Source: Pseudomonas sp. FP2309
Lineage (GTDB): Bacteria > Pseudomonadota > Gammaproteobacteria > Pseudomonadales > Pseudomonadaceae
Assembly (NCBI RefSeq): GCF_030687575.1
Contig: NZ_CP117439.1
Location: 1,364,001 to 1,428,000, forward strand
Direction: 5' to 3'
DNA: 64,000 nucleotides
The notes under the pieces were generated by a model, which ran no database searches, was not told the DNA's origin, and was given only the letters and a program-made list of their open reading frames with translations. Both the position numbers and the translations under genes were made by a program. Below, in pieces: positions 57,058 through 64,000 of the stretch (its first letter is position 1; every line of letters begins with the position of its first letter).

Positions 57058-57555
57058 TTACCACCAATACTTTCCGAAGTTTTCCGGGTTGGCCCAGAAG
57101 CGGGCGTTAAGCCAGTCCGGCACCTGTTTATAGTCAAGCAGATCATAGGTAAACAGCGTCAGCACCTGCTCGTCACGCTCGAAGCGCTCGCCGGCCTGCA
57201 GGGCCAGGGAGAAGAAATCGGTGTCCTTCCAGTCGCAAGCGCCCAGGTCCACCAGCACCGCAATGCGGCTGGCATTGAGGTTGCGAATGCCGCCGAGCAG
57301 GGTCAGGCCTTGCGGTTTTGACAGGTGCTCCAGGCAGTCCACCACCAGTGCCAGGTCAAACCGCTGGGCGGCGAGTTCGCCGGGCAGCGGCCCAGGCGCC
57401 GCTACGCACACTTGGGTGTCGGGGTGCGCCTCTTTAAAGGCATCCAGCGCCGGAAACCTGCTGGCGCCACACAGCAGCAGACGTTTGGGCTGGTGCAGGT
57501 CGAGCAGGGCGGCCAGCGCTTGCTGGGGTGTACGGGCAGAAATACCAGCGGTCAT
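57058..57555 (-). CDS. DUF6231-type protein of unknown function
   Basis: The 165-residue protein has a Rossmann-like pattern ([26 protein letters not shown]) that resembles a degenerate methyltransferase fold without a clear SAM motif. It starts the minus-strand cluster DUF6231-ychJ-LEA-SEC-C, 5 bases before the YchJ-type gene. I infer the family name from the neighbourhood; function unknown. Confidence 0.75.
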   Translation of the reverse strand: MTAGISARTPQQALAALLDLHQPKRLLLCGASRFPALDAFKEAHPDTQVCVAAPGPLPGELAAQRFDLALVVDCLEHLSKPQGLTLLGGIRNLNASRIAVLVDLGACDWKDTDFFSLALQAGERFERDEQVLTLFTYDLLDYKQVPDWLNARFWANPENFGKYWW

Positions 57556-57745
57556 CGCAGATCCTCACATCAGGACCATAGAGACTAGCGCGGCTGAGCG
57601 TGCGGGCCTAGAGCGGGCGGCTGCGAAAAGTCTCATACAGGGCGTCATCCTCAATGAATACGGGGGCGTGGCGTAGTGGCGCAGTTGAAAAGAGCGGTCT
57701 TTACTCCACCCATCGGCCCCCGCCGATCCCCTCAGGAGAAAACAG

Positions 57746-58441
57746 ATGAGCATCATGCGGACAGCTCTACCCTTGGTTCTGCTAACCGGAGTATTGACAG
57801 GTTGCGCAGGCTTGCAAAAGACCGACTGGCCCACCTGCGCCGCGGTTGGCGGTGTGACCGGTGCGGCAATCGGTGCGACGGAAAGCGCGGCGTACGCGGG
57901 TTATGGCGCGTTGCTGGTTGGCGGTATGGCCGGTGCCTACTGCTGGGTACATGGCGACGGCGATGAGGACGGCGATGGTGTGCCGGACAGCCGCGACAAG
58001 TGCCCAGGCACGCCAAAAGGCGTGCAGGTGGATGCCAATGGCTGCCCGCCTGCGCCACCCGCCGCCGTGGTTGAGGAAGTGGTGGTGGTCAAAGAAGAAA
58101 CCATCGTGATTCGCGATGTGCATTTCCAATTCGACTCGGCCAAGTTGACCGCTGCGGACCAAACCAAGCTCGACACCATCGCTACCCGCCTGAAGCAGGA
58201 GGCCCCGAGCGCTCAACTGCGGGTCAGCGGGCATACCGACAGCGTCGGTGCGGATGCCTATAACCAGAAACTCTCGGAGAAACGGGCGCATTCGGTCACC
58301 GATTACCTGATCAGTGCGGGTGTGCCTCGCAGCAACTTTGTGTCGGTGAGCGGTGCGGGCGAAAGCCGTCCTGTTGCCGATAACAAAACCGCTGAAGGCC
58401 GCGCCCTGAATCGTCGTACAGAAATCCAGATCAACCGCTGA
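57746..58441 (+). CDS. OmpA-family outer-membrane lipoprotein
   Basis: The 231-residue protein has lipobox LTGC (Cys20), two short hydrophobic Gly-zipper segments (residues 30-70), a thrombospondin type 3-like Asp repeat (DGDEDGDGVPDSRDKCPGTP, calcium-binding type) and a C-terminal peptidoglycan-binding OmpA domain (residues about 120-231; GHTDSVGADAYNQKLSEKRA). It should tie the outer membrane to peptidoglycan. It is divergent from the DUF6231-type gene and ends at a hairpin. Confidence 0.9.
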   Translation: MSIMRTALPLVLLTGVLTGCAGLQKTDWPTCAAVGGVTGAAIGATESAAYAGYGALLVGGMAGAYCWVHGDGDEDGDGVPDSRDKCPGTPKGVQVDANGCPPAPPAAVVEEVVVVKEETIVIRDVHFQFDSAKLTAADQTKLDTIATRLKQEAPSAQLRVSGHTDSVGADAYNQKLSEKRAHSVTDYLISAGVPRSNFVSVSGAGESRPVADNKTAEGRALNRRTEIQINR

Positions 58442-58449
58442 CAGCCTTA

Positions 58450-58472
58450 GCCCCTGTGGTTCCCACAGGGGC
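58450..58472 (+). terminator. Hairpin after the OmpA-family gene
   Basis: GCCCCTGTGG/CCACAGGGGC (10-bp perfect stem, TTC loop) begins 8 bases after the stop; the tail is ATTG, so termination may be inefficient. Confidence 0.6.
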
Positions 58473-58594
58473 ATTGTCGGTGAGCCGCGCTTAAACCATC
58501 CCTCTCTCAAGTTTTTTGAACCTTCACTGGCAAATCGCCTGTAGAAGTCGTTACTGTGCGTCCAAAGAAAAATTTGAAAACACTCAGGAGCCCC

Positions 58595-59356
58595 ATGATG
58601 CGTAAGGTTTTTCTGTTGGCCCTGCTGGTCAGCCCCATTGCCCTGGCCCAGAGCGTCAGTGTTGAAACCAACTCGTTGATGCGCCTGCCCAGCAGCACCG
58701 GCGTGTTGCAACTGGAGCGTCTGGATGTGGCGGATTACGGCACGTTGTTGATCCCCGCCACCATCAGCCAGGTGACGGTGGATGAACTGCACCTGGGCCG
58801 CGACGCACGCATCGCCATTGTGCCCGGCACTGCCGCGCTGCAATTGCAGGTGGGGCATGCACAACTTGAGCATGGCAGTCAGATCACATCGCGCGGCGCG
58901 CCCGGCACCCATGAAAAACCCGCCAAGGCCGGGCGCGACCTGACCTTACGCATCAATAACCTGAGCGCAGAAGAGCTGTCGGTGGATGCCCGTGGCGGTG
59001 CCGGTGCCCAAGGGTACGCCGGGCTGGATGGCGCCAACGGCGAAGACCCCGGCTGCACCTGGGGTTCGGCGGGGCGTGGTTTTAACGGCGACAACGGTGG
59101 CGATGGTCTGCCGGGTGGCGCGGGCGCGCAGGTGCGCGTCGAGCTGCCGAAGGACTTCCCTGCCGACAAGATCAAGGTCTGGGTAGATGGCGGTGCTGGC
59201 GGTCTGGCTGGCGTGGCGGGAAAACCCGGCAAAGGTGGGGAGTCCAAAGGCTGCCTGGTGTACCGCGCCGACGGTGGCGAGAAAGGCCGTCCAGGGTTGG
59301 AAGGGCAGCCAGGGCCGGTGGGGCCTGCGGGTTCTGTGACCATCCAAAGGCTCTGA
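58595..59356 (+). CDS. Secreted collagen-like protein
   Basis: The 253-residue product has a Sec signal peptide (cut near ALA/QS), a beta-rich region to about residue 125, and a Gly-rich C-terminal half with collagen-like Gly-X-Y stretches (GGAGAQGYAGLDGANG; GEKGRPGLEGQPGPVGP) and two or three Cys. It is probably periplasmic or exported. No anchor or sorting motif is seen. Two tandem ATG codons (58595, 58598) follow CAGGAG. Gly-X-Y runs are short and interrupted, so a stable triple helix is uncertain. Confidence 0.75.
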   Translation: MMRKVFLLALLVSPIALAQSVSVETNSLMRLPSSTGVLQLERLDVADYGTLLIPATISQVTVDELHLGRDARIAIVPGTAALQLQVGHAQLEHGSQITSRGAPGTHEKPAKAGRDLTLRINNLSAEELSVDARGGAGAQGYAGLDGANGEDPGCTWGSAGRGFNGDNGGDGLPGGAGAQVRVELPKDFPADKIKVWVDGGAGGLAGVAGKPGKGGESKGCLVYRADGGEKGRPGLEGQPGPVGPAGSVTIQRL

Positions 59357-59377
59357 TTTAGCTGATCTGACGCTGTC

Positions 59378-59439
59378 GCGGGCAAGCCCGGCTCCCACAC
59401 TTGGAATGCATTTCAAATGTGGGAGCCGGGCTTGCCCGC
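59378..59439. repeat. REPIN (paired REP palindrome)
   Basis: Two perfect 22-base arms, beginning GCGGGCAAGCCCGG and ending CCGGGCTTGCCCGC, flank an 18-base spacer that is itself nearly palindromic (TTGGAATGCATTTCAA). This is the fluorescens-type REPIN, a RAYT-mobilised doublet. It lies in the gap between the convergent collagen-like and CopD-like genes and can form a long bidirectional hairpin. Confidence 0.9.
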
Positions 59440-59461
59440 AATGAGGCCCTCAAAGGAGCCC

Positions 59462-59926
59462 TCAGAACATCGGCCGAGCCGAAGCAATCGCCACCACCAC
59501 CAAACCCACAATCAAATTAACCCCTACCAATTTGCGGATCTGCCCCAGCGCAGCCGCGCCCGCCGGCCAATCCTCTGCCGCCACTGCCGCTTTCAACGCC
59601 GGGAATTTCAAGGCCTGAATGCGGATGAACAGCGCGGTCATCACCAGGTACAAGCCCATCATCACCTGCACATAACGCGGCGCCGTCTCAAACCCGCTGA
59701 AGCGCAGGTGCAGCAGGCCCACACCGCTGATCGGCAAAATCAGGACGGTGACCCACACCCACACGAAAAAACGTTGAAACACATTCGCCCACAGTTTGAG
59801 CCGGGCAGGGCCCTCAAGTGCCGCCACAGCGGCGGGACGCAGGATCATCCAGGCGAAAAACATACCGCCAACCCAGATCAGGGCGGCCAGTACATGCAGG
59901 GTGTAAGCGAGGCTAAACGCGGTCAT
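59462..59926 (-). CDS. CopD-like membrane protein
   Basis: The 154-residue protein has four hydrophobic segments and His residues in the first helix (TLHVLAALIWVGGMF) as in the copper-resistance D superfamily. It converges on the collagen-like gene across the REPIN and is divergent from dinG. No other cop gene is present, so a role in copper uptake is uncertain. Confidence 0.75.
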   Translation of the reverse strand: MTAFSLAYTLHVLAALIWVGGMFFAWMILRPAAVAALEGPARLKLWANVFQRFFVWVWVTVLILPISGVGLLHLRFSGFETAPRYVQVMMGLYLVMTALFIRIQALKFPALKAAVAAEDWPAGAAALGQIRKLVGVNLIVGLVVVAIASARPMF

Positions 59927-59987
59927 TGTGGTACTCCGTTCTGCGCGGGATTAATTAGCGGGGTATGATAGCGGCCGATCCGAACCA

Positions 59988-60003
59988 CTGAAAATTTATC
60001 CAG
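59988..60003 (+). promoter_or_regulatory. LexA-type SOS box ahead of dinG
   Basis: CTG-AAAATTTATC-CAG fits the CTG-N10-CAG SOS box with an AT-rich centre. It ends 22 bases before the dinG ATG and lies just downstream of a -10-like TATGAT (59964-59969), where bound LexA would block transcription start. Confidence 0.7.
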
Positions 60004-60025
60004 CGTTTTTTGCGCCCGACTATCC

Positions 60026-62170
60026 ATGATCAGCACTGAACTCAAAACCACGATCCAGGGCGCCTATTCGCGTTTTCTCGAAGCCAAGAGCTTGAAACCG
60101 CGGTATGGCCAGCGCCTGATGATCGCCGAAGTGGCGAAGGTCCTCGGGGATATCGACACCGACGACGAAGGCCGTCGCGAGGGTGAGCCCGCGGTCGTGG
60201 CCGTCGAGGCCGGCACCGGTACCGGCAAGACCGTGGCCTACAGCCTGGCCGCGATCCCCACCGCCAAGGCCGCCGGCAAACGCCTGGTGATCGCCACCGC
60301 CACCGTCGCCCTGCAGGAGCAGATCGTCTACAAGGACCTGCCCGACCTGATGCGCAACAGCGGCCTGAACTTCACGTTCGCCCTGGCCAAGGGCCGTGGC
60401 CGCTATATGTGCCTGTCCAAACTCGATGTGTTGTTGCAGGAAGGCCACGCGCAAACTGCGACGGCGTCGCTGTTTGAGGAAGAAGGCTTCAAGATCGAAG
60501 TCGATGAAGTCAGCCAGAAGCTGTTTACCAGCATGATCGAGAAACTGGCCGGCAATAAATGGGACGGCGACCGCGACAGCTGGCCCACCGCCCTGGAAGA
60601 TGCCGACTGGGCACGCCTGACCACCGACCATAGCCAGTGCACCAACCGCCATTGCCCCAACTTCGGCCAGTGCGCCTTCTACAAGGCCCGCGAAGGCATG
60701 GGCAAGGTCGACGTGATCGTCACCAACCACGACATGGTGCTGGCCGACCTGGCCCTGGGCGGCGGCGCCGTGCTGCCCGACCCGCGCGACACGCTTTACG
60801 TGTTCGACGAAGGCCATCACCTGCCGGACAAGGCCATCGGCCACTTCGCCCATTACACGCGCCTGCGCTCGACCGCTGACTGGCTGGAGTCCACGGCCAA
60901 GAACCTCACCAAATTGCTGGCCCAGCACCCGCTGCCGGGCGACCTGGGCAAATTGATCGAACAGGTGCCGGAGCTGGCGCGCGAGATCAAGACCCAGCAG
61001 CAGTTCATGTTCAGCGCCTGCGAACAGGTGGCCGATTTCAAACCCGGCGAAGACGTGGAAGGCCGTGAACGGCCGCGCCATCGTTTCGTCGGCGGGCTGA
61101 TCCCCGAACACATGCGTGAAATGGGCATTGAGCTGAAAAAGGGCTTTTCGCGCCTGACCGACCTGTTCACCCGCCTCACCGATCTGCTCAAGGAAGGCAT
61201 GGATGGCGAGGTCAATATCGGCATCGCCAGCAACCAGGCCGAAGAATGGTACCCATTGTTCGGCAGCCTGTTGTCACGCGCCCAGGGCAATTGGGAACTG
61301 TGGACCGCCTTTACCGTCGAAGACCCGGAAGACAACCCGCCCATGGCCCGTTGGCTGACCTTGTCGGAAAGTGGTGCGCTGTTTGATATCGAGGTCAACG
61401 CAAGCCCCATCCTCGCCGCCGAAATGCTGCGGCGTAACTTGTGGAACGTGGCCTACGGTTGTCTCGTGACCTCGGCCACGCTGACCGCGCTCGGCACATT
61501 CGACCGCTTCCGCATGCGCGCAGGGCTGCCGAAAAAGGCCGTCACCGCAGTGGTGCCGAGCCCGTTCCACCACGCCGACGCCGGCGTGCTGCGGGTGCCC
61601 GACCTCAAGGCCGACCCGCGGGACGCGCCGGCGCACACCGCGGCGATCATCCGCGACTTGCCGGAGCTGGTGGAAGGTTCACGCGGCACCCTGGTGCTGT
61701 TCTCGTCACGCAAACAAATGCAGGACGTGTTCGACGGCCTTGACCGCGACTGGCGCAAGCAGGTGTTTATCCAGGGCAATCTGTCCAAGCAGGAAACCCT
61801 CAACAAACACAAGGCGCGGGTGGACGGCGGCGATTCCAGCGTGTTGTTCGGCCTGGCCAGTTTTGCCGAAGGCGTGGACTTGCCGGGCGCTTACTGCGAG
61901 CACGTGGTGATCGCGAAGATCCCGTTCTCGGTGCCGGATGATCCGGTCGAGGCGGCGTTGGCCGAGTGGATCGAAGCGCGGGGCGGTAACCCGTTCATGG
62001 AAATCTCGGTGCCGGATGCGTCCCTCAAGCTGGTGCAGGCCTGCGGACGCTTGCTGCGTACCGAAGAAGACCGGGGCACCATCACCTTGCTTGACCGTCG
62101 TTTGGTCACCCAGCGCTACGGCAAGGCAATCCTTAATGCCTTGCCGCCGTTCCGGCGCGAAATTTCTTAA
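60026..62170 (+). CDS. dinG: ATP-dependent DNA helicase DinG
   Basis: The 714-residue XPD-like superfamily 2 helicase unwinds DNA 5'-to-3' and resolves R-loops and G-quadruplexes. Walker A GTGTGKT is at residues 63-69; a 4Fe-4S cluster is indicated by C129, C205, C210 and C216; DEGH (VFDEGHHLPDKA) and the C-terminal motif VI (QACGRLLRTEEDRG) are intact. Length matches pseudomonad DinG. The SOS box directly upstream predicts DNA-damage induction. Confidence 0.97.
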   Translation: MISTELKTTIQGAYSRFLEAKSLKPRYGQRLMIAEVAKVLGDIDTDDEGRREGEPAVVAVEAGTGTGKTVAYSLAAIPTAKAAGKRLVIATATVALQEQIVYKDLPDLMRNSGLNFTFALAKGRGRYMCLSKLDVLLQEGHAQTATASLFEEEGFKIEVDEVSQKLFTSMIEKLAGNKWDGDRDSWPTALEDADWARLTTDHSQCTNRHCPNFGQCAFYKAREGMGKVDVIVTNHDMVLADLALGGGAVLPDPRDTLYVFDEGHHLPDKAIGHFAHYTRLRSTADWLESTAKNLTKLLAQHPLPGDLGKLIEQVPELAREIKTQQQFMFSACEQVADFKPGEDVEGRERPRHRFVGGLIPEHMREMGIELKKGFSRLTDLFTRLTDLLKEGMDGEVNIGIASNQAEEWYPLFGSLLSRAQGNWELWTAFTVEDPEDNPPMARWLTLSESGALFDIEVNASPILAAEMLRRNLWNVAYGCLVTSATLTALGTFDRFRMRAGLPKKAVTAVVPSPFHHADAGVLRVPDLKADPRDAPAHTAAIIRDLPELVEGSRGTLVLFSSRKQMQDVFDGLDRDWRKQVFIQGNLSKQETLNKHKARVDGGDSSVLFGLASFAEGVDLPGAYCEHVVIAKIPFSVPDDPVEAALAEWIEARGGNPFMEISVPDASLKLVQACGRLLRTEEDRGTITLLDRRLVTQRYGKAILNALPPFRREIS

Positions 62171-62258
62171 GCCACCGTGGGCGGTTTCGCCCACTTTGTG
62201 GTCTATCTCATGTCGTTTATCAGGCCATTCATCGGCCGTCCGGGAGAACCTTGTTCGT

Positions 62259-64000
62259 ATGATTCGCACGCTGCCCGCCCTTTTTGCCCTGCTGTTCGCT
62301 GCGCCCTTGATGGCCGCGCCCACCGGGCAACAAACCCTGTTCAACTTCGTCCGGCCTGCCGATGTGGTCAAGGTGGCGACCCAGGACGCCAGCCTGCCGC
62401 AATACAACGCCGAACAAACCCCCGAAGGCGAGGTGCTGCGTCGTATCACCTTTAACCCCGCCGCTGCACCGAGCCTGGTGCTCAGCCCGCAGAGCGGCGT
62501 GTGGGACTGGTCGCAGTCCAGCGCGGTGAGCCTGCGTATCCAGAGCGCCATGGACTGGGCGCTGACGCTCTATGTCAAAGTGCAGAGCAGCGACGGCAAG
62601 ACACTGGTCAGCCGCGTCGACCTGCCGGCCGGCCCGGCCCAGACCCTGCTGATCCCGCTGCAAGCCAATTCGCCATTGAGCCAGGGCATGAAGGCCGGCC
62701 CGCCGATGCCGATCACCGTCGAGGGCCAGCGCGTGTTGCTGGCCGCCAGTGCGGGAGACATCGACCGCAGCCAGGTGGTGTCGGTGACCTTGTCGATGCT
62801 CAAGCCCGATGCCGCGCAAAGTATCCTGCTCGAACGCTTTGGTGTGCAGGACAGTGAGCCGGTGCTCAAGGCCGCCTATAGCGAACTGGTCGATGCGTAC
62901 GGGCAAGCCACCCGCGCCCGCTGGCCGGAGAAGGTCAGCAGCGACGAACAACTCAAGGCCGCCGCTGCCAGGGAACAACAGCAGTTGCAGGGCTGGCTGG
63001 CCGCGCGGGACAAATCCGCGCTGGACCCCTACGGTGGCTGGAACAAGGGCACGGCTTTCAAGGCCAGTGGTTTTTTCCGTACCGAGAAACGTGATGGTCG
63101 CTGGTTCCTCGTGACGCCGTTGGGCCATCCGTTTTACTCCCTGGGCGTCAACACCGTGGCGCCGGACAACAGCCAGACCTACGTCGCCGGCCGTGAATGG
63201 ATGTTTGCCGCGCTGCCCAAGGCCGGTGAACCGTTCGACAAGTACTACGGCAGTGGCGATCACCGCACCGGCAACGGAGCCGGTGAAGGGCGCAGTTTTG
63301 GTGCCGGGCGTTGGTACGATTTCTATGGGGCCAACCTGCAACGCACCTATGGTGGCGAGAGCTTTGACCACAAGCGCTGGATGACCCACACCCTCGACCG
63401 CCTGCAAGCCTGGGGCTTCAATACCGTGGGCAACTGGAGCGACGAGGCGCTGAGCACCGCCGATCGCGTGCCGTACACCTTGCCGCTGTCGATCGTCGGC
63501 GACTACGCCAGCATCAGCACCGGCACCGACTGGTGGGGCGGCATGCCGGACCCGTTCGACCCACGCTTTGCCATGGCCACCGAGCGCGCCGTGGCCATTG
63601 CCGCCCGCGATCACCGTGACGACCCGTGGTTGATTGGCTTCTTTGCCGATAACGAACTGGCCTGGGCCGGGCCGGGGGATGATCCGAAATCCCGTTACGC
63701 CCTGGCCTACGGCACGCTGCGCATGACCACCGACGTGCCGGCCAAACGTGCGTTCCTCAAGCAACTGCGCGACAAATACCGCAACGAGGCCGGTCTGTCC
63801 AAAGCCTGGGGCATCCAACTGGCGGGCTGGGAGTTGATGGAAGATCCGGGCTTTGAGCCACCGATGCCCAGCCCTGAACACCCGGAAATCGAAGCGGACT
63901 TCAAATACTTCCAGAAGACCTTCGCCGATGCCTATTTCAAAACCATCTCCGACTCACTGAAATGGCATGCGCCGAACCAGTTGCTGTTGGGCGGTCGCTT
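62259..64000 (+). CDS. Agarase-like glycoside hydrolase (GH50/GH42-like), N-terminal part
   Basis: The frame is open for 580 codons to the right edge of the window and continues outside it. A Sec signal peptide (ends LMAAP) is followed by an N-terminal beta-sandwich (about residues 25-200) of the type found before GH50 agarases, then a (beta/alpha)8 catalytic barrel. The predicted acid/base is E466 in FADNELAW; the nucleophile is beyond the edge. Strong motifs LVTPLGHPFYSLGVNT and WGFNTVGNWSD fit the clan. Pseudomonads rarely use agar, so the substrate may be an exopolysaccharide. GGGAGA lies 12 bases before the ATG. Confidence 0.8.
   Translation, partial: MIRTLPALFALLFAAPLMAAPTGQQTLFNFVRPADVVKVATQDASLPQYNAEQTPEGEVLRRITFNPAAAPSLVLSPQSGVWDWSQSSAVSLRIQSAMDWALTLYVKVQSSDGKTLVSRVDLPAGPAQTLLIPLQANSPLSQGMKAGPPMPITVEGQRVLLAASAGDIDRSQVVSVTLSMLKPDAAQSILLERFGVQDSEPVLKAAYSELVDAYGQATRARWPEKVSSDEQLKAAAAREQQQLQGWLAARDKSALDPYGGWNKGTAFKASGFFRTEKRDGRWFLVTPLGHPFYSLGVNTVAPDNSQTYVAGREWMFAALPKAGEPFDKYYGSGDHRTGNGAGEGRSFGAGRWYDFYGANLQRTYGGESFDHKRWMTHTLDRLQAWGFNTVGNWSDEALSTADRVPYTLPLSIVGDYASISTGTDWWGGMPDPFDPRFAMATERAVAIAARDHRDDPWLIGFFADNELAWAGPGDDPKSRYALAYGTLRMTTDVPAKRAFLKQLRDKYRNEAGLSKAWGIQLAGWELMEDPGFEPPMPSPEHPEIEADFKYFQKTFADAYFKTISDSLKWHAPNQLLLGGR

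Overview
The window is a chromosomal segment of a fluorescent pseudomonad, most likely the Pseudomonas fluorescens group. The evidence is the Pseudomonas gene order dapC-glnD-map / rpsB-tsf-pyrH-frr-uppS-cdsA-dxr-rseP-bamA-skp-lpxD-fabZ-lpxA-lpxB-rnhB-dnaE-accA-tilS-pyrG-kdsA-eno-ftsB-ispD / adhC-fghA-ispF-truD-surE-pcm-nlpD-rpoS, high-GC codon use, and fluorescens-type REP/REPIN palindromes. I see no tRNA, rRNA, CRISPR array, insertion sequence, integrase or prophage gene.

Layout. Bases 1-6438 hold the end of a Na+/H+ antiporter gene, an astacin-like metalloprotease, dapC, glnD and map, the last four on the minus strand. Bases 6439-32973 are one long plus-strand housekeeping block: translation (rpsB, tsf, frr), nucleotide synthesis (pyrH, pyrG), isoprenoid, phospholipid and peptidoglycan-carrier synthesis (uppS, cdsA, dxr, ispD), envelope assembly (rseP, bamA, skp), lipid A and KDO (lpxD, fabZ, lpxA, lpxB, kdsA), replication (rnhB, dnaE), fatty acids (accA), tRNA modification (tilS), glycolysis (eno) and division (ftsB). 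Bases 33005-36056 hold formaldehyde detoxification (a LysR regulator, adhC, fghA). Bases 36111-41207 hold ispF-truD-surE-pcm-nlpD-rpoS. A cold-shock gene, dcd and a small proline-rich ORF follow.

From 42851 to 64000 the window is more accessory. A four-part DNA-repair set (metallophosphoesterase PdeM, Lhr-type helicase, ATP-dependent ligase, MBL-fold exonuclease) lies on the minus strand. It is split in two by a complete five-gene polar amino-acid ABC transporter operon of AotJQMOP layout. After it come a QuiP-type acylase lipoprotein, a cluster of small SEC-C/YchJ/LEA/DUF6231-type genes, an OmpA-family lipoprotein, a secreted collagen-like protein, a CopD-like membrane protein, dinG, and the first 580 codons of an agarase-like glycoside hydrolase that runs off the end.

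Regulatory signals read directly from the bases include a PsrA-type box inside nlpD upstream of rpoS, a LexA-type SOS box just before dinG, a sigma-54-type promoter with an upstream dyad before the transporter operon, a terminator whose T-run abuts the ispF start codon, an rpsB leader, and a perfect 22-bp-armed REPIN. The observation I rate highest is the split repair cluster. Its helicase and PdeM genes now sit 58 bp downstream of a transporter operon with a candidate RpoN promoter, which could tie repair-gene expression to nitrogen or amino-acid supply.
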